64,000 bases of DNA from Chryseolinea sp. H1M3-3 (GCF_029360725.1 NZ_JARKMY010000010.1:124001-188000), one strand, 5' to 3'; positions 1-9,496 are shown, counted from the first letter of the stretch. Notes: a model not told the origin generated them from the sequence alone. Numbers and translations: made by a program.

Positions 1-53
1 AAATTCAGTGCCTCAGCGATATCATAGATCGTAATGTCCTTGTGAATACTCAT
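1..53 (-). CDS. LacI-family transcriptional repressor, N-terminal fragment
   Basis: Only the first 17 codons lie in the window; the frame runs off the left edge. The visible peptide, MSIHKDITIYDIAEALN, matches the opening of the LacI/GalR helix-turn-helix (usual form TIYDIAxxLxVSxxTVSR). Proteins of this family bind palindromic operators and release them when a sugar binds the C-terminal domain, which is outside the window. The gene is divergent from a SusC/SusD pair and two operator-like palindromes lie between them, so it probably controls that glycan-uptake locus (inference). Confidence 0.75.
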   Translation of the reverse strand, partial: MSIHKDITIYDIAEALN

Positions 54-113
54 GGTTTAAGGCGTTCCGGACGGCTATTATACACATTTCTATTTAATCT
101 TATATATTAAGTA

Positions 114-127
114 TTAAACCGATTGCA
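114..127. promoter_or_regulatory. LacI-type operator-like half-palindrome
   Basis: TTAAACCGATTGCA is centred on CG at 120-121. Twelve of 14 bases match the reverse complement of the site at 189-202. LacI-family operators typically have a central CG with TGCAA/TTGCA arms. Confidence 0.5.
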
Positions 128-188
128 TTCAATATTCTTCATTTAAACACCAAATTTCGGCATAAATAAAATATTAAGAAAAATTATT

Positions 189-202
189 TGCAATCGGTTG
201 CA
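189..202. promoter_or_regulatory. LacI-type operator-like palindrome
   Basis: TGCAATCGGTTGCA is a near-perfect palindrome centred on CG at 195-196. Its centre is 75 bases from that of the upstream site, about seven helical turns, which would allow a DNA loop. It lies between the LacI-type gene and susC. Confidence 0.6.
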
Positions 203-503
203 TAATTTCTTTCTATCCATGACATTCGTAATCGACTTCTATAACTCGCTCCTCCACTACAGACGTAACGAGCGGGGTATGAAGAAAAACCCTCAAGGTC
301 AGAGCATTACAGTAACCAAAATGGCGGGATGAAACATCAACCAGAGCTGCTTAATCTAAAATCAGTAGGTCGTTGGATGTTTCAGATTGGATTTGTTGCT
401 ATTCCCTAATTGAATGACGGAACTCATCAAATCATGGACTAGCCGCCTGTTAGTCATTACAGAAATCGATTTCAACTGCGGCACTTACTTAAAACTAAAC
501 TAT

Positions 504-3500
504 ATGGAAAAAACAATTCTACAAATTGATTCGAGTCCTCAAACGCGGCATCGCCCCTGGCGAGTGATGTCTTTGATGGTACTTATGTTGATGACAACGT
601 TAGGAGCCTATGCTCAGAATGTTGTTAAGGGAAAAATTACTGATGAAACCGGTGTAGGGATGCCGGGAGTGAACGTAATTTTAAAAAACACAACTACTGG
701 TACTACCAGTAACTCAGAAGGTAACTTCACGGTTGATATACCCTCAACAGTTACTCAGCCGGTGCTGGTGTTCTCCTTCATTGGTTATCAAACCGAGGAA
801 ATCGTAGTAGGAGATCGTACCGTTGTAGACCTACAATTGAAGCCTAGTACAGAAACCTTAGGTGAAGTGGTAGTTGTAGGTTACGGCGTTCAAACTAAGA
901 GAGATGTAACAGGTGCCATCGCATCTGTAAAATCAGAAACGTTGCGGGAGGTGGCTGCACCGAATGTTGTGAATCAGCTTAAAGGTCGCGCTGCTGGTGT
1001 CGTGATTATTAATGCCGGCGCTACACCAGGCTCGGGCGCGCAAATTCGTATCCGTGGAAAACGCTCTCTTTCTGCACCTGTAAGAAATAACAGCGGCGGT
1101 GGTGGAGTCGGTGCAAATGCAGCAGAAACTGCTGCGAGAGAAGACGCACTAGATGCACCGTTATTGGTTGTGGATGGAATTCCATACGGCGGTAATATCA
1201 ATGACATAAATCCTGACGACATCGCTAGCTTGGAAATTTTGAAAGATGCTTCGGCAACGGCTATCTATGGGTCCAGAGGCTCCGGAGGCGTCATCCTTAT
1301 TTCTACAAAAAGAGGCGTACCTGGAAAAACAACTTTTAGCTATGACGGCTATTATGGTACCTCTACTATCATGGATAAGTTAAGAGTTTTCACCGGACCG
1401 GAACTAGCCCAATTTAAATTAGATGCAGCTGCCGGGAATAGTTCTGCACCTGGAACGTCGTCATACGGATTAACCGCAGCAGAACAAGCTGCTTTAGATG
1501 CTGGAATAAGCACTGACTGGCAAGACTTAATTTACCAGCATGGTTACTTTTCCAGTCATAACCTGGGGGTTACTGGCGGAACAGAAAACACACAGTATTC
1601 TATGGGAGCGTCCTATTTTAAGGAGACTGGAATTATTCCCAATCAAAATTTCGAAAGATTTTCTATAAGAGGAACAGTAGACTCAAAGATAAATGATAGA
1701 ATAAAAATTGGTTTGAATACCATGAATATGCTATCCTATACCAACACACCAGGTGGTGGTGGGGTTCCAGGTGGCCTAATGAGAATGACGCCGCTTGCAA
1801 GTCCGTACAACGCCGACGGTACTGTGAACTTACGTCCTCAGGAAGGACACATCGATCAGGCTTCTGTGAGTCCTTTAACATTGATCACCAAAGCTGACGC
1901 AATTTTAGCAAGGACACGCCGCATAAGAACCTTCAATAGTTTGTATGCCGAAGTCCAGCTGTTTAAAGACCTGAAGTATAGGCTCAACGTTGGTTTAGAT
2001 TTTACTCAAACTCAACAAGACAATTATTCCGGTGCAAACACTTATGTGAATACTTCTGAATTTGATTCTCAAGCCAGCTCAAGCGTAAGAAATTCCGAAG
2101 CCTACCAATACACTTTCGAAAACTTGTTGATCTATGACAAGACAATTAAGGAAAAGCATAAACTTAATTTTACGGGGTTATTCAGCGCGCAGAAAAACCA
2201 TGATCAGGGATCTGGTATTTTCGGATTGGGAATGCCAGCAGATTATTTTCAAAACTACAATCTGGATTTAGCGGCGGATACTTACGCCAAGAATCCAGCC
2301 AACACAGCGGACAATCCATTCAATTTTACGGAACGGGGCTTGCTTTCGTATATGGGAAGGGTTAACTACAGTTTTGATGGCCGGTATGTTTTGACAGCCA
2401 CTGTTCGATCAGACGGCTCCTCCATTCTGGCACCGGGTAATCAATGGTTTACCTATCCAGCGTTTGCACTCGCATGGAACATCTCAAATGAATCGTTCAT
2501 GCAAAACGTGAGTTTCTTATCAAACTTGAAACTTAGAGCAGGTTGGGGAAAAACTTCTAATCAAAGTTTCCGTGCCTATTCAACGCTGGGCGAACTTGGA
2601 AAAAGTGCTTACAATTTTGGGAAATCAACGGCCGGAAATCAAATTGGATATCTCGTTACCGTATTGCCGAACAACAATTTATCCTGGCAATCAACAACGC
2701 AGACAAACTTCGGTTTAGATTTTGGCTTGTTTAATAACCGCATCACCGGTGCCATTGAAGTTTATCAGCACCAGACAAAAGATATTATCCTCGATGTGAC
2801 CTTACCTCAAAGTAATGGCGCAAATTCAACTACCCAGAATATTGCCAAGACGAAAGGTAGTGGGCTTGAAATCACGTTAGGAGCTGATGTTATTAAAAAA
2901 AGTAATGGAGGATTTAATTGGAGTGTAGATGTGAATTATTTTTTCAATCGTGAAGAGATAGTTCAATTGACCACGCCTGATGAATTGCGAAACATCGATA
3001 ACGGATGGTTCGTAGGACAACCGCTTTCTGTTATTTATGATTTGAGAAAAGTAGGGATTTGGCAACAAGATGATGCTGCTGAACTAGCCGCCCAAACTTC
3101 CCCGGTACAAGTTCCAGGTCAAATACGCGTTGAAGACGTGGATGGAAATGGAATCATCAATGGAGACGACCGCCAGATAATCGGAAACTTTCAACCTGAT
3201 TGGGAAGGAGGATTAACAAACCGTTTCACTTTTAAAAATTTCGATCTTTCGGTTGTAACATATGCCCGGATGGGGATGAAAGTAGTAGTACCTTATGTTT
3301 CATCTGATGGTGGATTTGCCGGATACTTTGCTTTCATGCAAGGACGGGTTAACCAATTGAAGGTTGACTACTGGACGCCATCTAATCCTACAAATGCTTT
3401 CCCTCAACCTGATGCAAGTCGCGATAGACCTTTATTCTCGTCTACACTCGCATACATGGATGGCTCATTCATAAAGTGCAGAAGTATCAATTTAGGTTAT

Positions 3501-3767
3501 ACGCTACCATCGGCTTTGGTATCCAGAGCAGGAATAAGTTCGCTACGTGTCTATGTCAGCGCAGTTAATCCTTTCGTAATTTATTCTCCGTTTGTCCAGG
3601 ATGGTTTCGGGCCTGACCCAGAAGGAAATGGTTATGGTGCGGCTGTCTCAAATCCCGAAGGTGGATACTCCAACGGGAGGACTGGAACACAGCTGGGGCA
3701 AATTAGTGTTAACGCTAATAACCCTTCAACCAGGCAATTTATTGTGGGCGTAAACTTAAGATTCTAG
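504..3767 (+). CDS. SusC/RagA-family TonB-dependent outer membrane receptor
   Basis: This is an outer-membrane importer that takes up glycans or peptides together with its SusD partner, powered by TonB. From the ATG at 504 it is 1087 residues. A signal peptide ends near residue 38 (GAYAQ). A carboxypeptidase-like regulatory domain follows at about 42-120. The TonB-box segment EVVVVGYGVQTKRDVTGAI and the plug domain (about 120-260) come next, and the rest is beta-barrel ending in a terminal Phe. The ORF can be extended to 414, but those residues have no signal character. susD follows 19 bases later. The LacI-type gene and palindromes upstream suggest sugar-responsive control. The substrate cannot be read from sequence. 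Confidence 0.95.
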   Translation: MEKTILQIDSSPQTRHRPWRVMSLMVLMLMTTLGAYAQNVVKGKITDETGVGMPGVNVILKNTTTGTTSNSEGNFTVDIPSTVTQPVLVFSFIGYQTEEIVVGDRTVVDLQLKPSTETLGEVVVVGYGVQTKRDVTGAIASVKSETLREVAAPNVVNQLKGRAAGVVIINAGATPGSGAQIRIRGKRSLSAPVRNNSGGGGVGANAAETAAREDALDAPLLVVDGIPYGGNINDINPDDIASLEILKDASATAIYGSRGSGGVILISTKRGVPGKTTFSYDGYYGTSTIMDKLRVFTGPELAQFKLDAAAGNSSAPGTSSYGLTAAEQAALDAGISTDWQDLIYQHGYFSSHNLGVTGGTENTQYSMGASYFKETGIIPNQNFERFSIRGTVDSKINDRIKIGLNTMNMLSYTNTPGGGGVPGGLMRMTPLASPYNADGTVNLRPQEGHIDQASVSPLTLITKADAILARTRRIRTFNSLYAEVQLFKDLKYRLNVGLDFTQTQQDNYSGANTYVNTSEFDSQASSSVRNSEAYQYTFENLLIYDKTIKEKHKLNFTGLFSAQKNHDQGSGIFGLGMPADYFQNYNLDLAADTYAKNPANTADNPFNFTERGLLSYMGRVNYSFDGRYVLTATVRSDGSSILAPGNQWFTYPAFALAWNISNESFMQNVSFLSNLKLRAGWGKTSNQSFRAYSTLGELGKSAYNFGKSTAGNQIGYLVTVLPNNNLSWQSTTQTNFGLDFGLFNNRITGAIEVYQHQTKDIILDVTLPQSNGANSTTQNIAKTKGSGLEITLGADVIKKSNGGFNWSVDVNYFFNREEIVQLTTPDELRNIDNGWFVGQPLSVIYDLRKVGIWQQDDAAELAAQTSPVQVPGQIRVEDVDGNGIINGDDRQIIGNFQPDWEGGLTNRFTFKNFDLSVVTYARMGMKVVVPYVSSDGGFAGYFAFMQGRVNQLKVDYWTPSNPTNAFPQPDASRDRPLFSSTLAYMDGSFIKCRSINLGYTLPSALVSRAGISSLRVYVSAVNPFVIYSPFVQDGFGPDPEGNGYGAAVSNPEGGYSNGRTGTQLGQISVNANNPSTRQFIVGVNLRF

Positions 3768-3786
3768 AACCTGTAAAGTGATTTTT

Positions 3787-5583
3787 ATGAAACGACTTAA
3801 AAAATTTAGTTATATAACCCTAGCGGTAAGTGCGCTTGTGTTCAGTAGCTGCAATGATCTACTGGACGAGCAGCCGAGAACACAAATAGTTCCCTCATTT
3901 TTTAGTACGCCGGGCGGCCTGTTGGGCGGTATTGCCGGTGTCTATAATTCAATTCGCGGTTCGTATGGTACAGAAGGTTATACGCTGCAACAAATGGCAG
4001 GTACAGACGAGCACCTGCGCGGTGGAGGAGCCGGACCTGATTTCTTTACTTACAACGGTATAGATGGAAATGATTTCAATGGTGGCTTCGGTGTTTATAC
4101 ATCCATTAACACGTTAAATGGTATTCTGGAAATTGGCCCTACTTCAGAACTGCCTGAAGCAACAAAGAATCTTTATCTCGGACAGGCCTTCTTCCTTAGG
4201 GCATTCTTATACTTCGATCTTGTTCAAACATATGGCGCGGTGCCGTTGCATACGGAATTTATAACAGTTCCTTCCAAATCAGATAAGAAGGCATCAGTGG
4301 ATGAAATTTACGCACTGATTATTTCTGACTTGACCGAAGCTTCAAACAGGTTGCCAAACCAAGTTACCGCTCCATTCTTAGGAAAAGCCGCAGCAAAAGG
4401 TGCAGCGCTCTATTTGTTGGGGAAAGTGTATTTAACAAGAGGCTGGCTAAACGACAACAACAGCGATTTTCAGCAAGCTTACACTATTCTGAATGATTTG
4501 ATCACCAATCAGGCTACCTATGGATTTGGATTGTGGCAAGATTACGCTGATGCATTTGCTATCGCAAATGACTATGGAAAGGAAAACATATTTGTAAGCG
4601 ACCACAGTAGTGATGCAACGTATGGTCTATACCAACTTGGTGCTTCAGGCGGCGCTGCTCAAAATCTCGTGCCATGGTTACATCGTTGGAATTATTCAGG
4701 AAATGTGTTAGGTGCAAATTCAACATTTAATCCTGCGACGAAGGCATGGGTTTACGGAAGTACCACAAATCTTTTCAACAGAGATGTTGAAAACGGAAGA
4801 CCGTACCTTCGGGTTCGTGACAATTCCGCCACGGTTTCGACAGGTCCTAATGCAGGAAAAAAATATATTTACGATCAGGCGTTTGTAAATAGAAATATCG
4901 ACACACGTTATGACAAGACCTTCAAGACTGTTTGGATTGTTAACAAAACCTCTACCGGATCACGCGGCACATTGGTTCCGGGAGATACGGGTGTTTGGTT
5001 TGTGGACTATGAAGAACCAGGTGCGCCACATGCCGTTAATGGAAGACCCTTTAAAGGAATTGTTGTTACGCCTTCGATGCATACAGATCAGGTTTGGCCA
5101 GCGGTAAAGAAACAAGATGATAATACGCGCGTTTCAATGAACGACCCTTCTACGAGACCAGTAGTATTGTACCGTTTTTCTGATGTTTATTTACTAGCCG
5201 CCGAAGCCGCTTTCAAATTAGGAAATGGTGAGGCTGCAAATCTGATAAATGTGGTCAGACGCAGGGCTGCCTATAAGAAAACAAACACTCAGGCAGAAAA
5301 TGATGCCGCAGCACTCGCAATGGAAATAACAGAAAATGATGTAACGCTTGATTTTATTTTAGATGAACGTACGCGGGAATTTTATGGTGAAGGGCTGCGC
5401 AGAACAGACCTCGTAAGAACGAAGTCGTTACTTGCCAGAGTGTCCGCTTGGAATCCTGTGGAGGCTGGATCTAACATTCAGCCCTTCCATGCACTGAGAC
5501 CTATTCCACAAGATCAGATAGATCGCGTTACGGAAGGGGATTGTATTGGAACGGATTGCTGGCAGAATGAAGGTTATAAGTGA
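3787..5583 (+). CDS. SusD/RagB-family nutrient-binding outer membrane lipoprotein
   Basis: This surface lipoprotein acts as the lid of the SusC channel and binds the incoming substrate. The 598-residue protein starts at the ATG at 3787, rather than the GTG at 3778. It has a short leader ending in the lipobox FSSC, so Cys22 is the likely lipidated residue. The early motif LDEQPRTQIVPSFF, the helical repeat region (TKNLYLGQAFFLRAFLYFDL) and the late LDERTREFYGEG..RTDLVR segment are typical of RagB/SusD. It is co-transcribed with susC and followed by a strong hairpin terminator. No glycanase is encoded nearby. Confidence 0.95.
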   Translation: MKRLKKFSYITLAVSALVFSSCNDLLDEQPRTQIVPSFFSTPGGLLGGIAGVYNSIRGSYGTEGYTLQQMAGTDEHLRGGGAGPDFFTYNGIDGNDFNGGFGVYTSINTLNGILEIGPTSELPEATKNLYLGQAFFLRAFLYFDLVQTYGAVPLHTEFITVPSKSDKKASVDEIYALIISDLTEASNRLPNQVTAPFLGKAAAKGAALYLLGKVYLTRGWLNDNNSDFQQAYTILNDLITNQATYGFGLWQDYADAFAIANDYGKENIFVSDHSSDATYGLYQLGASGGAAQNLVPWLHRWNYSGNVLGANSTFNPATKAWVYGSTTNLFNRDVENGRPYLRVRDNSATVSTGPNAGKKYIYDQAFVNRNIDTRYDKTFKTVWIVNKTSTGSRGTLVPGDTGVWFVDYEEPGAPHAVNGRPFKGIVVTPSMHTDQVWPAVKKQDDNTRVSMNDPSTRPVVLYRFSDVYLLAAEAAFKLGNGEAANLINVVRRRAAYKKTNTQAENDAAALAMEITENDVTLDFILDERTREFYGEGLRRTDLVRTKSLLARVSAWNPVEAGSNIQPFHALRPIPQDQIDRVTEGDCIGTDCWQNEGYK

Positions 5584-5597
5584 TTCGGATTGTTAAT

Positions 5598-6953
5598 TTA
5601 GTTAACAGGGTGTGCTAAGGCGCACCCTGTTTTTTTAAAATAAGGCGTATTTTTTCCAGGCAATCCGTGATTGAATTCATCCTCATAAATCAATTCCCCC
5701 GCTGTATTCTTCATTCTTAAAAAATCAACAGAACCAGGGCCAGTAAAGGTGTAAATGAGTCCTTTTATCTTTCCGAAGTCCTTTTGATACTGGAGTTCAT
5801 AAATAACATTTCCGTTTAAAAAAATAGATACTTTTTTGTTTTCGCTTTTGATCCTAAGAGTTTGCCACTGGTACACCTCTGTACCAAACGCTGATAAGTC
5901 GTTGTCTTGACCACTTTTATAAATTTCACCCATAAGCAAATCAAGCTCGCCAACGCATCCCTTACTGGTTAAGGGCATGAAAAAAACATTTTCCTCCGTA
6001 ATGAACATGATCTCCATCAACGGACAAGCCACTGTATTTGAAATGCTAGAAAGTTTGTCACATTTAAGCTTGGTCTCTAAATCAAAATTATCACTGGTTA
6101 CGCCATCGAAGTCACGGATATTGTAATAACGCAGATAGAAGTCTTTACTTAAATCCACATTTGCCTTTTGAAGACTGGCATTTGTTATTTGCAGGCTTCC
6201 ATCCTGGCGAATGGATGCAGTGTCTAGATACAAAGTTCTTTTGTCTCTGAAATCATACTTCACAATCGGGAACCAGCCTTTTGTCTGAATGTGGACCTTC
6301 TCAAATTTTAAAATAGAATCATTGGCCATGATTCTGGCAAAATGAAAACCTGGGGTATAATAAATTGCCGAATAATAATTTTTGCCGGGATCAATAGGGA
6401 CCTTATCCTTTGGATTCCAGGATTGCTGAAGAAAGAAGCTATCAGCTTTAACGCCCGACAAATCATAATGGAAAATAACAGTATTCGGTACGCCAAACAT
6501 TATCGTCTTGTCGGCCGAAAACTGAACCGCCTTTGAAATAATGACTCCTTTCGCCTTTTTATTAAAACCTTGAAGAATAAAAAAACTTCCAGCTAAAATG
6601 GCAACGCCGATAAAAATCAAGACAGGTAATGCAGGAAAGTCGGGCTTTTTTTTCGATTCGTTCCGCGAGGTCTTCTCATTAGTCAAGTTTTGTTTTTTGA
6701 AATCCTGCCAGTCTTTGTAATCAAGTATTGACACAAGCGCGTCTAATGTGGAAGGGTGTGGTAACTGCTGGACCTCTTGCCTCCAAATCCTTTTTAAGGT
6801 TGAAATACTCAACCTGACTTTGGATTTTTCCTCAATCAGGTTACCCAGATATTCTAACTCACGTTGTTTCAATTTGCCCTCGCCGCTCCCCAACAAGAAC
6901 TTTTTCTCAACCAATGTCCGATAAAGGACGATGTAGTCATGATCAGCAATCAT
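5598..6953 (-). CDS. Membrane-anchored protein with N-terminal HTH-like domain and C-terminal lectin-like region
   Basis: I do not recognise a named gene. From the ATG at 6953 it has 451 residues. Residues 1-95 (with RLSISTLKRIW and HPSTLDALVSIL..YKDWQDF) resemble a helix-turn-helix-like domain seen at the N-terminus of many Bacteroidota proteins. A Lys-rich linker and a single hydrophobic span at about 110-130 (FPALPVLIFIGVAILAGSFF) follow. The remaining 320 residues are probably periplasmic, and their end (WQTLRIKSENKKVSIFLNG) looks like a concanavalin/laminin-G fold. This layout suggests a one-component transmembrane sensor (inference). A start at 6992 would add 13 unconvincing residues. 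The last codons form part of the susCD terminator. Confidence 0.75.
   Translation of the reverse strand: MIADHDYIVLYRTLVEKKFLLGSGEGKLKQRELEYLGNLIEEKSKVRLSISTLKRIWRQEVQQLPHPSTLDALVSILDYKDWQDFKKQNLTNEKTSRNESKKKPDFPALPVLIFIGVAILAGSFFILQGFNKKAKGVIISKAVQFSADKTIMFGVPNTVIFHYDLSGVKADSFFLQQSWNPKDKVPIDPGKNYYSAIYYTPGFHFARIMANDSILKFEKVHIQTKGWFPIVKYDFRDKRTLYLDTASIRQDGSLQITNASLQKANVDLSKDFYLRYYNIRDFDGVTSDNFDLETKLKCDKLSSISNTVACPLMEIMFITEENVFFMPLTSKGCVGELDLLMGEIYKSGQDNDLSAFGTEVYQWQTLRIKSENKKVSIFLNGNVIYELQYQKDFGKIKGLIYTFTGPGSVDFLRMKNTAGELIYEDEFNHGLPGKNTPYFKKTGCALAHPVN
5604..5636 (+). terminator. Intrinsic terminator of the susCD operon
   Basis: AACAGGGTGTGC pairs with GCGCACCCTGTT across a 5-base loop (one G-T wobble), followed by a T run at 5630-5636. 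It lies inside the last codons of the convergent gene that ends at 5598. Confidence 0.8.
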
Positions 6954-7075
6954 ACACGGCAATTTTAATAATGAACGGGATTTGAACGGCAAAAGATCGG
7001 TTATTGATACTGATTCTCTTGGACATACAAATGAATATTGCGTTCAAAATGACAAACATTTTAACTAAATCCATT

Positions 7076-7705
7076 ATGAACAAACAACTATTCATGGCGA
7101 CACTTTTGCTTACATCGCTTACGTCATATGCTCAAAAACAAAACTTTGATCTTCAGCAACTCCTTAAAGAAAAGAAATTAATTACAAACAACCGGGAAGT
7201 AGTCCCACTAACGGACGGTGACAAGAAAGGAATTTCCTTAAGCGGTGTTGTGTGGCTCAAAGGGATAAACTTCTCCACTGGCACCATTGAAGTTGACTTA
7301 CGGGGAAAGGATGAGTTCCAAAAAAGCTTTATTGGGATTGCTTTCCATGGCGTGGATACCATCACCACCGATGTGGTCTATTTTCGTCCTTTTAATTTCC
7401 GGGCGGCAGATCCTGTCAGGAAAATACATGCAGTCCAATATGTAAGTGAACCAGAGTTTCCATGGCATAAGCTAAGAGATGAAAAAAATGGGATGTATGA
7501 AAAGGCCGTGGACCCAGCCCCAAAGGGATCCGATTGGTTTCATGCGAAAATTGTCGTGGGTGAAAAAGAGATCGCGGTGTTTGTTAACAATGCATCCACA
7601 CCTTCTCTCACTGTTGAAAAACTAAATTCAAGAAAAGATGGATTAATCGGATTCTGGAATGGCGGGTTGAATGGCGATTTTGCTAACCTCACCATCACCA
7701 AATAA
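7076..7705 (+). CDS. Secreted DUF1080-like (concanavalin-fold) protein
   Basis: This 209-residue exported protein starts at the ATG at 7076, which opens a clear signal peptide (MNKQLFMATLLLTSLTSYAQ). Upstream in-frame ATGs from 7004 give a longer tail without signal character. The mature part carries strands typical of the DUF1080 / 3-keto-disaccharide hydrolase fold: GVVWLKGINFSTGTIEVDLRG, SFIGIAFHGVD, DWFHAKIVVGEKEIAVFVN and a final GLIGFWNGG. Catalytic function is not evident, so it may only bind carbohydrate. It is divergent from the HTH-lectin protein, and the two may act together. Confidence 0.75.
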   Translation: MNKQLFMATLLLTSLTSYAQKQNFDLQQLLKEKKLITNNREVVPLTDGDKKGISLSGVVWLKGINFSTGTIEVDLRGKDEFQKSFIGIAFHGVDTITTDVVYFRPFNFRAADPVRKIHAVQYVSEPEFPWHKLRDEKNGMYEKAVDPAPKGSDWFHAKIVVGEKEIAVFVNNASTPSLTVEKLNSRKDGLIGFWNGGLNGDFANLTITK

Positions 7706-7718
7706 AATTTTCAAATAC

Positions 7719-7756
7719 AGAGGCGCAAAATTCGGCGCCTCTTTGTAATATTTTTT
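7719..7756 (+). terminator. Intrinsic terminator
   Basis: AGAGGCGC pairs with GCGCCTCT across an 8-base loop and is followed by a T-rich run. It lies 14 bases after the stop of the DUF1080-like gene and just before the stop of the convergent DUF3179 gene. Confidence 0.7.
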
Positions 7757-8900
7757 ACCGCTCAGTTTCGGGGTGAAACGTCCGCCAGCTATGCCAAAAT
7801 TCCTGATAGGCATTAATTCTCTTCAATGACTCAGCTTCGGAAGCCAACCGTTTTCCAGCAAAATCATAGACAGCATTTCCCGAACGTAGCGTATCCTGTT
7901 GAATAGAAAAAATTTCGGATTCCGATGGTCGTTCGAAAGCAGCAAAGCTTTGATTATCCTCAGACAACACCAGCACAATTGGAACATCTCCAATTTTATC
8001 ATTTACTATTCGTTTTTCTTTCAATTCATTCCAGTCATAGGCTTTGCTTGTGTTATCGATTTGAATGCCTATTACCCACGATTTCTCTTTCCACGACAGA
8101 CTATCTGTACCCGTTAATTTACTTTTCCCTTTCCCACGCTCAAACCGCGCCAGTGAATCATAATAACGGGTAGAAGATTGATCGGCCTGCATTATCACAC
8201 CGAAAGGATACATTAAGAAAAATTTACCGGCAGAAACTTGTATGGATTCAATCTCTGGAAGAACTGATCCCTTTAGCGGTCCGGCGACTGCCTCTCCGGT
8301 AGCTTGCCGCCACCAGCTTTTTGTAGAGGTGTCCTCAAACATAGCGTTGAAATGATCCATCCCTACTAACCGGAAATTCTCAGGTTTCCCATTGACTACG
8401 GGCTCGAAAACACGGCCGGATCTGCATACACTGCAATACGTCACCATCACAGGTTTTCCTCCGACAGTGTCACGCACCTGATGGTGATACACAATGTAAC
8501 GGACTGGGTAAGCCTTTGCTTCGCCTTTGTAAGCCACAGCAATGAGCAAGCTAGTGTCGCCCAATAAATATTCTCCTTTGGAGTGAAAAGCAAGTTTTTC
8601 CGGCTCGTGAAAGATCGCCTCAGCAGTCATCTTAAAGTTGAAATAATACACAATCACCACAACTACCAACAATGGCAGCATAGGAAGCCACGACCTCTTA
8701 ATACGAAAGGCAGAAGTAGCGCCTGCAAGGATCATGATCCCAAAAGCAATTCTAAAATACCAACGGTAGGTATGGATAAAATAGGCGACATCGATACTTT
8801 CGATCTGTTGACTAATACCTGGCATCGGCATAATGAAATACACCTTCAATATTTCCAACAACCCTAATCCAAGCAAGCCGAAATAAAATAGCTTTTTCAT
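7755..8900 (-). CDS. DUF3179 domain-containing membrane protein
   Basis: From the ATG at 8900 this is a 381-residue protein. Its N-terminal third has three hydrophobic spans (LFYFGLLGLGLLEIL, FRIAFGIMILAGATS, MLPLLVVVVIVYYF). The large soluble domain matches DUF3179: AYPVRYIVYHHQVRDTVGG, then VTYCSVCRSGRVFEP with a CxxC pair, then FRLVGM and SWWRQATGEAV. The molecular role of DUF3179 is unknown. An ORF start at 8951 would overlap the upstream gene by 4 bases and add 17 weak residues. It is the last gene of the AhpD-like/TonB/MFS operon. Confidence 0.85.
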   Translation of the reverse strand: MKKLFYFGLLGLGLLEILKVYFIMPMPGISQQIESIDVAYFIHTYRWYFRIAFGIMILAGATSAFRIKRSWLPMLPLLVVVVIVYYFNFKMTAEAIFHEPEKLAFHSKGEYLLGDTSLLIAVAYKGEAKAYPVRYIVYHHQVRDTVGGKPVMVTYCSVCRSGRVFEPVVNGKPENFRLVGMDHFNAMFEDTSTKSWWRQATGEAVAGPLKGSVLPEIESIQVSAGKFFLMYPFGVIMQADQSSTRYYDSLARFERGKGKSKLTGTDSLSWKEKSWVIGIQIDNTSKAYDWNELKEKRIVNDKIGDVPIVLVLSEDNQSFAAFERPSESEIFSIQQDTLRSGNAVYDFAGKRLASEAESLKRINAYQEFWHSWRTFHPETER

Positions 8901-8947
8901 AATGTTCTTAACTCGGGGGGTTCCTAAAAAAATGTAAGTAATTGTAA

Positions 8948-9496
8948 TCAATCATATGGATTATAGTTTGAATACCCTTCTTCCTCACGGGTCTTCGCTC
9001 GGTTGATGTAAAATTCGCGGTCTGCAGGCGCCCACGTATTCAAGCCATCTACATAACGATTAAACATGCAAAAAGCAGCTGCTATCAAAACAGTATCATG
9101 GATTTCCCGTTCCGTTGCGCCGAGTAATTTTGCCGTTTCAATTTGAATTGGGGTAACTTGTTTACCGCCCTTTTGTACACTTTCTGCTATAGATAATAGC
9201 GCTTTCATTTTTTGTGAAACCGGTGCCGACTGCATATCTGCTTTAACCGCATCAATGAATTGTGTATCACATTGATAATAATGTTGCGCCAATCCACCAT
9301 GTACGTTCTGGCAAAAGAAACAATCATTCAGATAGGAAACATAAGTCGCTATCAATTCACGTTCACCGCGTGTCAGGGAGTTTTCGCTTCTCAAAAGGAC
9401 TTCCGCCAGATCATTCAAATGCTTCGCGGTGTCCCGTCTGAATGCCATTGGGCCGCGAATGCCCGGCAAACCTTCAGGTAAATTTATATGCGCCAT
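8948..9496 (-). CDS. AhpD-like carboxymuconolactone decarboxylase-family protein (paralog 1)
   Basis: This 182-residue protein has the AhpD redox signature: E47, then Cys59-F-F-Cys62 and His66. In AhpD this triad reduces peroxidatic partners or acts as a peroxidase. The helical core EREIHDTVLIAAAFCMFNRYVDGL is typical of the peroxidase-related subgroup. It starts one base inside the stop of paralog 2 (TAATG), so the two are translationally coupled. The three paralogs in this operon align without gaps through the active site. The substrate is unknown. Confidence 0.9.
   Translation of the reverse strand: MAHINLPEGLPGIRGPMAFRRDTAKHLNDLAEVLLRSENSLTRGERELIATYVSYLNDCFFCQNVHGGLAQHYYQCDTQFIDAVKADMQSAPVSQKMKALLSIAESVQKGGKQVTPIQIETAKLLGATEREIHDTVLIAAAFCMFNRYVDGLNTWAPADREFYINRAKTREEEGYSNYNPYD

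Larger units (their letters stand above)
54..503. other. Regulatory intergenic region between LacI gene and susC
   Basis: This 450-base divergent region has no convincing gene. It holds two LacI-type palindromes (114-127 and 189-202) in its AT-rich left half. An ATG at 414 opens in the SusC frame, but the 30 extra residues it would add are not signal-like, so 414-503 is read as 5' leader. Confidence 0.6.
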
